From Paramyrothecium sp. XJ0827 (taxonomy: Eukaryota > Ascomycota > Sordariomycetes > Hypocreales > Stachybotryaceae): a DNA stretch of 64,000 bases. The first letter of the stretch is position 1, and every line of letters begins with the position of its first letter. The stretch lies in contig JAJFPB010000008.1 in NCBI GenBank assembly GCA_020881915.1, positions 3,348,001 through 3,412,000 on the forward strand, in the 5' to 3' direction. The position numbers and the translations under genes are program-made. Positions 46,060-54,939 of the stretch are shown here, piece after piece. The notes below the pieces were generated by a model. The model searched no databases, was not told the DNA's origin, and saw only the letters and a program-made list of their open reading frames with translations.

Positions 46060-46073
46060 GCCAGTCTGAGCCG
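46060..46073. repeat. LINE 2 target-site duplication, 3'-end copy
   Basis: GCCAGTCTGAGCCG is repeated at 52370-52383. Confidence 0.85.
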
Positions 46074-48543
46074 GTTCAGTTCAGTTCTATTCCTACTCGG
46101 TTGCAGCCGCTAGATACACAAGCAGCCATGCCCGGCAAGCGGGGTTGGCGGACCGGCTGTTAACCCGAAGCTGCGCCCCACTTCGCCAACGTCAACAGAC
46201 ATTGACCAGCTGTCCCCAATGATCCCGCTTTCTCCTCAACCTCAATCTACTCGCGGCTGTCAACCTCGTACTTTTAGGCTCAGTCGAGGCGGCTATCGTC
46301 GCCTCGTATACGGATCTGCGTACCTACAGACTCCCCCCAGTGCCTGACATCGTCTGGCTACGTTTCGACCCCGAAATGCCCAAGGGTCCCTGTCTGTTCG
46401 ATGAATCTGACGGCTTTCGCGGCTGCTTTGCGCTCTCCCAACACCTTCCGAAGGTCGCTCAATCCTAGGATATCGCCGAGTTCCCGGCCCCGGAGTTGCC
46501 GATGTTGCCGGCATCGCAAGAGGATATGCAGTACCGTTTGTCGTCCTTGTCCGCAGGGGCATCTATCGTCCGTGACACCCGGTACTCTTTGCTTGAAGAG
46601 GAAATGCTTGGTCGCTATCTTCTCGGTTCGCAATCCGATCAACAGCGCGCTCTGCCTCTTGTTGAGCTTCGTGTGCAGCTGCAATACCTTCGTTGTTGGC
46701 TTCGGTGTATACCGGAAACAGACTCTGCCTCGGCTTTCATTGGCCCACTTGTCTTGCCAGGCTTTGTGAACGTGCTTGTGTGTCCACGTCTTGAGCGTTG
46801 ATCGGAGTGCCCATAGTTCCGCTGGTTCGGCGGCTCTTGGTCCAGTGGGCCCGCCTTCTCTCCATCCTGTGGCTTCCTTGGCTGCTTTGTCGGCTTGTTC
46901 GTTTCCCCAGATGCCTGTATGGGCCGGGATCCATCGGATTTCCACGGGTAGTCCACTTTGTTGCAGTTCTTCCGTGCACCGGGTTTGCCTTTTGGCTTAG
47001 CCGAAGACCTTATGGCTGCCTGGTTGTCTGTGTATATGCACGCACACTCTGCTCCTTGTGTTGCCTCGCTGCTTGTCCTCCCGCGCAACCTGCAGGGCCA
47101 GCAATATGCCCTGTAGTTCAGCGGCATACACGGTTGAGATTCGCTCGGTGCCCATATATGCTGCTCGGTTGTCTTGTGTCGTTGTGCATACTGCTGCTGC
47201 ACCCACATGACCGTTGACGCCACTACCATCGGTGTAGATATGTATGGCTGTATGGTCCGATAGCTGTTTTAAATGTTTCTGCTTGGCTGCCTCGGCGGTA
47301 CTTTCGATGTAGTGTTTAGGCCCGCACCACCATGGGGGAGTGACGTATGGGCTTGCTTGTTCTTGATGTCGGATATTCGGCCCTTCCAAATCCCGGATGG
47401 TCTGCTCGATGGCTTGCCTCGGACTCTTCCTCTTTCGTCTGCTATTTGTCGATTCGAAGGGCGGTTGTTCCGCTGGTCCGATACGCGCCAGTGTGTCAAT
47501 GTTGTGTTTCAGTATCTACTCCTCGACCGGCAGCAGATGCGTTTCGATGTTCAATGCTAGGACCGAAGTTGCTCTATATGCTCCGCTTATGACTCGCGCT
47601 CCTCTTGCTTGCAGACTCTATAGCTTTGTCAACACCCTTGTGCTGATTGGATCGCCATTGGTAAACCAGTTCGCGTTGGACCAAGCCGAACAGGCATACA
47701 TCATCTGTGGTATTGCCACTCCTCTGTAGATTGCGCGCAACTCCCGCATCGGGATGCCCCATGTCGAACTGCCAAGGCTGCTGAGTGCTGCGATGGTTTT
47801 GGTCACCTTCCGCTCCATTTCATCTATGTGCGCTTTCCACAAGAGCTTCGTGTCCATTATGAGGCCTAGGTACTTTGAGGTTGCGCTGGGCTGGACCAAG
47901 TCCGTTTCTGTCTGTAGGGCTTGGTTATATCGAACTTGGTTCTCGCCCTTGTGAAGTGAGTGAGCTGGAACTTCCCCGGTGCTAGTATAGATGCATGTGT
48001 TGTCGCCCATTCTTTTGCTGTCTTTAGCGCAGATCCTAGTTTCCCGCACGTTTTCAGTGTGCTGTCGCCCCATGTGAGAATTGCTGTATCGTCTATAAAG
48101 TGCTGAGGTGGACTCTTCGTCGTTGCAGGCCTCAATCAGATCAGCGTTGTAGAATATGTACAGTATCGGTGAGAGGTTCGGGCCTTGCGGTATTCCCGTT
48201 TCCGTTCTGTATGGCTCAGATGAAAACCCGTCTACTATAATTCTTGTTCTTCTGTTCTTGAGGAAGCTTAGGCTTCCTCTTCTTTCTTCCGAAGTTCATC
48301 CCTGGTTTGTCGTGCCGACATGTTTCGTATGGCACTTTCCTTGTAACACCTAGTCGTTTGACGTCCTCGGTCCTTAGCCATTTCCCGTCGCCGTCGTGAT
48401 ATCGTTTAGACTTCTCATTCCAGAATACCTCATGGAACATTATGGGTGTGGGGCATTGGTCAGAGCTAACTCCGTTGAAGCATCCATCGTATCCGGTACG
48501 GGTCATGTTTTATCCGGGAGCTTAGTCATGCCATTAGTGCGGG

Positions 48544-49972
48544 GGCAATTGCTACGCTTATGTGGGCATCGCCTTTCGCACACTCTGATTGGTTCGAATT
48601 CTTTTTGGTAGTGCAGTCAATACCTGTCGGATTCTGCCAATGTATCTATTTTCTAATTGGTCAATTTTACAGTACGGGATGAAGTGAGGGATACACGCAG
48701 TGAGGGGACGTAAAAAGGGATGAAAAAAGGGAAGGGAGAAAAAGATAAAGAAAGGGGTAGAAGAGTCGACTGCGTCGAGAGATGGGGTGATTTTGGCGGT
48801 TCTTTCAAGATAAAGCTCTTCGCTTCAGCATTGACTCTTCTCAATCGCGATGCCAGCCCACGCCCGCTCCAGGAAACGACCTTATGAAGGGCTGTCGCCA
48901 ATAACAGCAGGTTCACTGCGTTCGCATAGACGACACCAGTCACATCTACAGCCTCAGGCTGGGAGCTCGAACTGCTTCAATGATGGCAATGAAGAAACCG
49001 GTCCTAGGCTAATGGACGAGATACCAGCTCCTGAGACCGGGTTTGGACGTCAGAATACTGATCCCCAACTCCTAAATGCAGCCCCTCTACCCAGCGAATT
49101 CATATCTACTCTGCAGCTTGTTCGGGAGACAGTTGGCATCAATGAGCGGCTGACGACGAGGGCCCTAGAAATTTTCGATAATTTATACAGCTCACCGCCT
49201 GGAGGCTCTTCTCCCGAAAACCGTACGCCCGCATAGGCAGACGAGGAGGAAGCCGGAGGGTATATATCCCAGGAGTCTACGACTAGCTCTAAACCAACCA
49301 AGAATACCGGAAGGCAAAGAACCTTCCATCTCGATACGATAAGGAGAGCTATGCATGGTGTATCGACTACAAGCAAGTTGTCAAAGTATTGCACCACTTC
49401 AGCTGGCTCAAGGGAATGGACCAAGGAGGCGTATCTAGACTGGAGTCAAGCTGAAGATGACCGTATCGAGGCCCAGGTTGCTGTGGAATTAGGTGATAAC
49501 CCTCTAGGAACAAAGAGAAGAGGCGTAGACGATATTTGGAAAAGAATAGACAGTGATACTCAAGAACAACAGGCCTTGTACGTGGTCAATACAGAGGAAG
49601 ATTGTATAAAGTTAAAATTAGCTAGTTAAATCAGAAGATCCAAATGCTGGTATACCTAATTCATTCTTGGAGCAAACTAACCAAGTTAGACTATACTTGT
49701 ACTTCTAATAGTGGCTAATAGTGAATCGTTCCAGCCTTGTTCAGGCCAATTGGCACAAAGCTTCCAACCGACTTGCTCCCAAGGTAAGTATACCCATACC
49801 CCTGCTGACTTGGAACGGGATAGGTAGCTTGTTAGTAAACCAGCTTCACCGCCTCGCGGGCGTTGTACCGGTGGGTCTAGAATAATTCGAACCAATCACA
49901 GTGTGCGAAAGGCGATGCCCACATAAGCCTGATGCCCGTTTAGCAAAACGTGATGCCCACGTAGCAATTGCC
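48544..49972 (+). mobile_element. TIR element with 8-bp target duplication, nested in LINE 2
   Basis: Exact AGTGCGGG duplications lie at 48536-48543 and 49973-49980. Both ends start GGCAATTGCTACG inward and share CTTATGTGGGCATCGCCTTT followed by CGCACACT and TGATTGGTTCGAATT. The right end carries 32 extra bases between these two blocks. The 1,429-bp body has no recognisable transposase but holds a 260-codon frame. The 8-bp duplication fits hAT, P or MULE-like elements, but the ends do not match the typical hAT CA start, so the superfamily is left open. Confidence 0.88.
48850..49629 (+). CDS. Unknown ORF inside the nested TIR element (one in-frame TAG)
   Basis: The frame from MPAHARSRKRPYEGLSPITA runs 260 codons with a single TAG (49234-49236, context GCA TAG GCA, where CAG would fit). 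After a Ser/Pro/Gln-rich N-terminal half with FISTLQLVRETVGINERLTT, the second half has TFHLDTIRRAMHGV, SREWTKEAYLDWSQAEDDRI and TKRRGVDDIWKRIDSDTQEQ. The conserved-looking Trp/acidic pattern could be a Myb/SANT-like or nuclease-associated fold, but this is only an impression. No catalytic triad of a known transposase is visible. The element may be non-autonomous with a captured gene. Confidence 0.5.
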
Positions 49973-50591
49973 AGTGCGGGTCGTGACAGATTAGCAGTGG
50001 CGAGGGATAGGTCTATCGTTGTTCTGGCTCCGTTCTCCTCATATGTGATGGTACCAGATTGAAGCAGGCATATTAGACCATGTTTATCCATCGTCGATAT
50101 CAGGTCTTCGGTTTCTGTTTCTGGGTTTTGTTCGATGGTTCCGCCCCAGATCTCATGGTGCAAATTGAAATCTCCCACAACGATGTGCTCCATATTGGTC
50201 AGGCTGTCTAGCGTTCTCTCCAGTTGCACGACAACGCTCGCTCTACCCTCTGTTCTCCGCGGAGGGTTGTATACGTTGGTTATTGCGATTTGCCTTGCCT
50301 CTCCTTCTTCTTCCTTAGTGTTGATAATGATGCTGCATAGGTCTCGGCTGTGTTCTTTGAAGTGCCACGTCGAGTTATCCAGTCTCTTGTTGACAAAGAA
50401 GCATACTCGGGCTGGAAGGCCATCTGTTGCTGGGTGATGTGTCGTGTTCTGGAAAGGGTTGCGCCACGGTTCCTGGATCGCCAGTATGTCGTACTTCTCA
50501 ATCTGTTGATCCCGCAGAAGGGAAGCCATTACCGTGTCTTTCGATTTTCGTACGTTGTACTGTAGTATTGATAGTTGATGAGATCGACTCA

Positions 50592-52265
50592 TCATCCTTC
50601 TGTGGTATCCATAGTATAGCCGTTGTAGTTCATCTGCGAGTTCGCATCGAGCGCTTCAAGTGCTCTCCTCGTCGGGGCAATGGTCCTTCTGGGTCTTTGG
50701 TTGCCATCTTGATGATCGTCAGGCAGAACAACGATTTCGTTTCCCACATTCTCTTGGTCGTTTTGACTATTGTCAGGGTTCGATCTCTTCTGGCCTCGTT
50801 TATTCGGCGACCTGCTTCGATCCGATTGCTGGGAAGGCGTGAATGTAACGCTCCTCAGTGCTCGCTGGCCTTGAGGCCTTGCCGGCGGGGTTATCCTGAT
50901 CGATTCCTCCGGGACGGGGTGATAGCGGGGTCGAAGATTGTATGCCGTCTTGATTTTCGATAATTCCTGCTTCCTAACCGGGCATGAGGGGCTCCATGCT
51001 TCGTGGTTGTCCTGGCATGCTGCACATTTCCGCGGGGCGTTCCTGTCATTCTTCGCTGGACATTCCTTGGTGGGATGAGGTTGAGCGCAATAGCCGCATA
51101 CTACGTTAGCCTTGCACTGGGTTCCTATGTGGCCGTATTTGTGGCACTTGAAGCACTGCCTCAGCCTGCATTGCCTATCATATCGCTCACACTGAAAGAC
51201 CTCTCCTTGCCAGATAAGCCCTTCGTCTATGATCTTGTTAGCATCTTCAGCCCGCTTGAACTCTACTACGATGGTCGATGCCGTCTTCGCTTTTGAGTTC
51301 CGAGTAAGCCATCCTATGTATTTGATCTCTGCGTTGGGGATAAACGGTTTATTGTCCTGAAGGATGCTATCTCTGACCTCCTCGAACCGTTCCATGTTCA
51401 TCGAGCTAGTCCGAATGCCATGTGCTAATATACCGTACAAGGGAGTGCGTATGACACTGCCGTTGCCGATCCTCTGTTCCCAGTCTCCTGAGAACTGTCT
51501 CAGAGCTTCCATGTCTGCTGTAGTTGCTGTCTTGATGCTCAGGTCGCCGCTCTTTAATTGGTTAGTAGAAACTGGTTTGATCTTTGCAATATGCTTGTTT
51601 CCGCTTTGCTCAATCGCATGGTCTATATGCGCCTTGAGGGCACGTGGGGTCATGGCTCGGAAATTTCCTATGGTAACTGGGTCTCTGATGTTCACTATGG
51701 TTTCACGTTGTGGTTGTGCTGTAGGTGTTCTTTGATTTTGCGGGTTGTGCATGCTGGTCGCTAATCCGCCCCTCGCTGCGACACTGGCATATGTTTGGGC
51801 TATTTTGGTTTGGTGCTGTTGGTTTGCGAGCGTCACTTCCCTTACCATGCTCAGCGTTGTCTTGCTGATCTCCATGGCTTCCTTTGCGGTAGTGCTTGCT
51901 TGTTCTGCGAATGTGGCGGTTCTCTGGACTAGAACATCGGTTTTGTTCAGGTCGGCTTTGATGTTTCCAAATGCGCGTGCGGTGTTTTCTGCAGCTGCTT
52001 TCGTCTCGGCGTGTGCGGCTTGTATGGCGTCGTGGATATGTTCAACGTCGGGGGTCTTGGCTAGCTTAGCGAGGAAGTTCAGGGCGCTCATTAGGGCGGC
52101 TCTGACGGCTCGCGGCTCGAGGAGTTGTCCGTTCGTGGTGTCGATGAAGGTCACTGCAGTCTGTAGGTATCGGCTTAATTTCGCGGCGTGCTCGCGGTGG
52201 TTAGCTGGCAAGTCCGGGGCCGGGGGCCATGGTGTTGCCACGACACCTGTGTCACACTGGGCCAT
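50592..52265 (-). CDS. LINE 2 ORF1 (gag-like)
   Basis: A 557-residue uninterrupted frame. An Ala-rich helical N-terminus (EHIHDAIQAAHAETKAAAEN) suggests a coiled coil. The middle (NIRDPVTIGNFRAMTPRALK, then a region ending STIVVEFKRAEDANKIIDEG) resembles RNA-binding ORF1 domains. Two zinc knuckles follow, CFKCHKYGHIGTQC and CGYCAQPHPTKEC, plus CAACQDNHEAWSPSC. The basic C-terminus is Ser/Arg/Gln-rich. Its stop codon overlaps the ORF2 start as ATGA, implying termination-reinitiation for ORF2. Confidence 0.92.
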   Translation of the reverse strand: MAQCDTGVVATPWPPAPDLPANHREHAAKLSRYLQTAVTFIDTTNGQLLEPRAVRAALMSALNFLAKLAKTPDVEHIHDAIQAAHAETKAAAENTARAFGNIKADLNKTDVLVQRTATFAEQASTTAKEAMEISKTTLSMVREVTLANQQHQTKIAQTYASVAARGGLATSMHNPQNQRTPTAQPQRETIVNIRDPVTIGNFRAMTPRALKAHIDHAIEQSGNKHIAKIKPVSTNQLKSGDLSIKTATTADMEALRQFSGDWEQRIGNGSVIRTPLYGILAHGIRTSSMNMERFEEVRDSILQDNKPFIPNAEIKYIGWLTRNSKAKTASTIVVEFKRAEDANKIIDEGLIWQGEVFQCERYDRQCRLRQCFKCHKYGHIGTQCKANVVCGYCAQPHPTKECPAKNDRNAPRKCAACQDNHEAWSPSCPVRKQELSKIKTAYNLRPRYHPVPEESIRITPPARPQGQRALRSVTFTPSQQSDRSRSPNKRGQKRSNPDNSQNDQENVGNEIVVLPDDHQDGNQRPRRTIAPTRRALEALDANSQMNYNGYTMDTTEG

Positions 52266-52369
52266 GTAACTGGCTCATGGCAATCCGATTGACCCTGCGG
52301 GCGGGTGTAGTGCTGCTCGAAGGGCTGATTTCAAAATTTCGTTCCCGCTGGTTGTGAATTTTTTTTTTT

Positions 52370-52383
52370 GCCAGTCTGAGCCG
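52370..52383. repeat. LINE 2 target-site duplication, 5'-end copy
   Basis: GCCAGTCTGAGCCG, identical to 46060-46073. A T-tract of about 11 bases lies directly on its LINE side. Confidence 0.85.
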
Positions 52384-52795
52384 TCACAGCCGGGTGCTAA
52401 CCTACGAGCATGTCGGCTACGCACGTGACGCCCACGTGATGTCCACAGTGCCAGTACACATAAGGCTAGCTAGAGTCGCTTTTGCGCGGTTTGATTGGAT
52501 CAGATTGATGTCCGGTACTCATGTGGTTTCCTCGCACTGTCAAATAGATAAGTAGTTGGGCACGTGTTTCGTCAGGTTCTTATTTGCTGCTCGGTTGGAC
52601 CAGCTCCATCCCACTCCAAAGCTTTTCTTACTCATTGCAGCGCAAGACCATGAGCGGTTCTACTCAACCATCGACCATTGAGCTTACAACTGCGGCTTAG
52701 TATTGGGTCATTAACACGCCCTAAAGGCATCCGATTTCTACTTATTTGTGCGATTACGTCACAGTCATAAGTGTAATCTGATACTGCAGACCGAC
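52384..52795. other. No gene; displaced SET-gene upstream region and 2EXR promoter
   Basis: Before LINE 2 inserted, this sequence adjoined the 5' side of the SET gene. No coding content is seen; it now lies between LINE 2 and the 2EXR gene. Confidence 0.45.
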
Positions 52796-53919
52796 ATGGC
52801 TAAGCGACAGCCTGCCTGTTCCATTGAGGAGATGCAAAGTGCACTTGGGTATACAGTTGATCCTTTTGTAGACACGGTTAATATGGACTGCTTTTACTCC
52901 GACTTCACGCCTGTATCGAACGACAAATATTCTCGGATTGAAATGGAGTACCGTGCATGGAAGGAGGGGCAAGGTCTACAGTACCACAGGAAGAATGTCA
53001 CCGCAACTCTCCTAGCACCTAACGAGATCAAGGTGAGTGACTTTTGCCAGAGATGTCCACAAGCTTGTCTGAACTTTCGTAGATTACCAGAAGGGGTGAC
53101 ACTGCTGTCATCATAAGACAATCGAATTTTGTAGGACTCTACAAGTTCTTCGTTGTCATTCAGTATGGATTCGGGCATGAGATTTGGTTTTTATTCACTG
53201 AACTTGAGGCATCCAACGTGGTTGCTACGGTACAATTACCATACTCTTCTACCGCCCTTACCAAAGACGATACACAGATTACGCTACGAGACAGCCTACG
53301 TGGGTTCTCGCCTAGTCCTCTTAATCTATTGGCTCTTCCGCGAGAGCTACGCGACAGAATTTATCACTTCGTGCTGCACCGAGGTCAATGGTGCTGTGAA
53401 ACAGGAGGACAGAATTTTTGCCGTGCCATTGGCGACCCCAGCGGCTTTTATTTTCCCTTCGATTCCGACACTGCACTCCTCAGAGTAAACAGACAAATAC
53501 GGCAGGAGGCGTTGCCTTTGGCGTTTCGCAATACAGAGTTCCACTTGGTTGACTTGGACGATGCGACACGGTTCCTCCTCACGATAGGGCGCATCGGCCG
53601 GGAGAATATTGAATTCTTAAAGTTCTCCTGGGAGAGCCAGATCGATTTCGAGAACAACTGGCGCAACTTGCCTGATATGGAAGATATTCACTTGATGCTA
53701 CCAGCACTCCACGTCACCACATGTGTGCATCTCCTCGAGCAATGCACGAGACTGAAATCCCTGCAGCTCATCCTCAATAGTCTCTCGATGACAGAAGTAT
53801 CGAGCGCCATCTTTCAATCCGACCCTGGAATCCTACTACTCAGCTCCCTCCGCGGTATAGACCATGTTCAATTCTTGAATCTCGAGGAGAACTTGGGCGA
53901 TTTTAGAGGCGCTACCTGA
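52796..53919 (+). CDS. 2EXR/F-box-like fungal protein
   Basis: Exons 52796-53032 and 53083-53919 (GTGAGT..GTAG intron) join in phase to 357 residues. The C-terminal part has LLALPRELRDRIYHFVL, ALLRVNRQIRQEALPLAFRN and TEFHLVDLDDATRFL, the signature of the fungal 2EXR family, which resembles an F-box helix pair. The N-terminal 130 residues (DPFVDTVNMDCFYSDFTPVS) are not recognised. Genes of this type are highly expanded in filamentous ascomycetes and mostly uncharacterised. No lesion is visible. Confidence 0.75.
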
Positions 53920-54155
53920 ATAAGAAGCCAGCCACTTAGGTGATGGGAGGGGAAGTGGTTAGGCAAGCATAGCAGGAGCTGGTATGATGGCCTTATGCCT
54001 ATAAGTGATATAATAGAGTGATTCGCGTTAAGTGCATCCTTGGCTACGCGTCATGGGCTCGGTTAAGAAGCTGTTGGCCAACCGCGCGGCAAAGATGACG
54101 CGTGTTTCAAGTTGTTGAGTCCTTGGGCCTGTGAAAACAATAAAATATTTTGACC

Positions 54156-54716
54156 TCATCCTTGCGATTGGTCTCTCCTATCGGATATAACAGGACTCAA
54201 TCCGCTCTGAGCAAGTTCCTCCAGCATAGAACTCGGCATGCTAGGAGTAGATGTATTTGGCTGGTATTGCGACCCTAGGGGTTGACGCTTGGGGCGCTTG
54301 CGGGGATCGAGAGCGCATACATGGCATCGCTTCAGTAAGAATATGACATCCGCGCGTAAGATGCCATAATAGCCACTGTTGATATCCCTCCAAGTCGCAT
54401 CCCACCCTGCGTGGGCGTTGTTTGTGTGAACTTCCTCTATCACATCGATAATCCTATCTTCGGTTACCACTTCGCGGACATTGCCTTGACCTCCCTTAGG
54501 TAGCGACACCAGAATCCCTCTGTCGGCGTTCCATGCAAACGTTTGCCTGACATAATGGCGACGACTCGACTCGCTTTGCGACGAAGGCTGCGCTGGCTGG
54601 CCAATAAGCCACTCAATAAGACATGTTTGTTTCGCTCGTGACACCCGACGACGGTTGGGCCCGTTTTCCAGATACTGCGCGAATTCGACCCTGACGCTGG
54701 GAGGGAATACGACCAT
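54156..54716 (-). CDS. Stand-alone integrase-type H2C2 zinc-finger protein
   Basis: The ATG at 54716 (MVVFPPSVRVEFAQYLENGP) gives 186 residues. The core DRIIDVIEEVHTNNAHAGWD then INSGYYGILRADVIFLLKRC and HVC shows the HHCC pattern (H-x4-H, C-x2-C) of the integrase zinc-binding domain, followed by a basic LDPRKRPKRQP. There is no DDE catalytic core, RT or LTR nearby. It may be a domesticated integrase-derived gene or the surviving piece of a retroelement. It is open to its end and divergent from the NLR gene that starts 223 bases away. Confidence 0.6.
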   Translation of the reverse strand: MVVFPPSVRVEFAQYLENGPNRRRVSRAKQTCLIEWLIGQPAQPSSQSESSRRHYVRQTFAWNADRGILVSLPKGGQGNVREVVTEDRIIDVIEEVHTNNAHAGWDATWRDINSGYYGILRADVIFLLKRCHVCALDPRKRPKRQPLGSQYQPNTSTPSMPSSMLEELAQSGLSPVISDRRDQSQG

Positions 54717-54939
54717 GGTTGATGACTGTAGGATTAAATGCATTTAGGTCGACACGGAATAACGAAAATAACAGCTCAGTCGATAATCGTGGACATGATT
54801 GGCGATCGAACCTAGGCGTACGCCTTGAGTCGAGCGGCCCCGCCCGCCCTTGGGGTTAAAACTCAGGGGACAAATGTCGAGGTAACGGAGCATTCTCGCA
54901 TTTTGTCTCCAAGAAAAACATCGTCGTGCTTTGATCAGA

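Larger units (their letters stand above)
46358..50595 (-). pseudogene. LINE 2 ORF2 remnant
   Basis: From ATG 50595 the APE-type endonuclease reads LSILQYNVRKSKDT, LAIQEPWRNPF and VVGDFNLHHEIWGG, to DLSLATANLSRPAL, where the nested element enters (49980). Beyond it, RT motifs A and earlier are missing. TGIPQGPNLSPILYIFYNAD and FIDDTAILTWGD (RT core) follow in different frames, then YLGLIMDTKLLWKAHIDEME, RNase H pieces IHIYTDGSGVNGHVGAAAV, YAAELQGILLALQ and YTDNQAAI, and IRWIPAHTGIWGNEQADKAA. A terminal CPCGQGRQTVLHILLRC knuckle ends at 46358. Several frameshifts and a deletion make it inactive. Confidence 0.88.
46074..52369 (-). mobile_element. Second Tad-like LINE (LINE 2), ORF1 intact, ORF2 decayed
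   Basis: The element is bounded by 14-bp duplications and ends (minus strand) in a short GAACT-type repeat tail. ORF1 is complete. ORF2 starts in an ATGA overlap with the ORF1 stop (50595-50592), but is shortened between the endonuclease and RT, frameshifted, and interrupted by a nested TIR element. The ORF1 sequence differs from LINE 1, so it is a separate family. It lies upstream of the SET gene in the same orientation. Confidence 0.92.
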
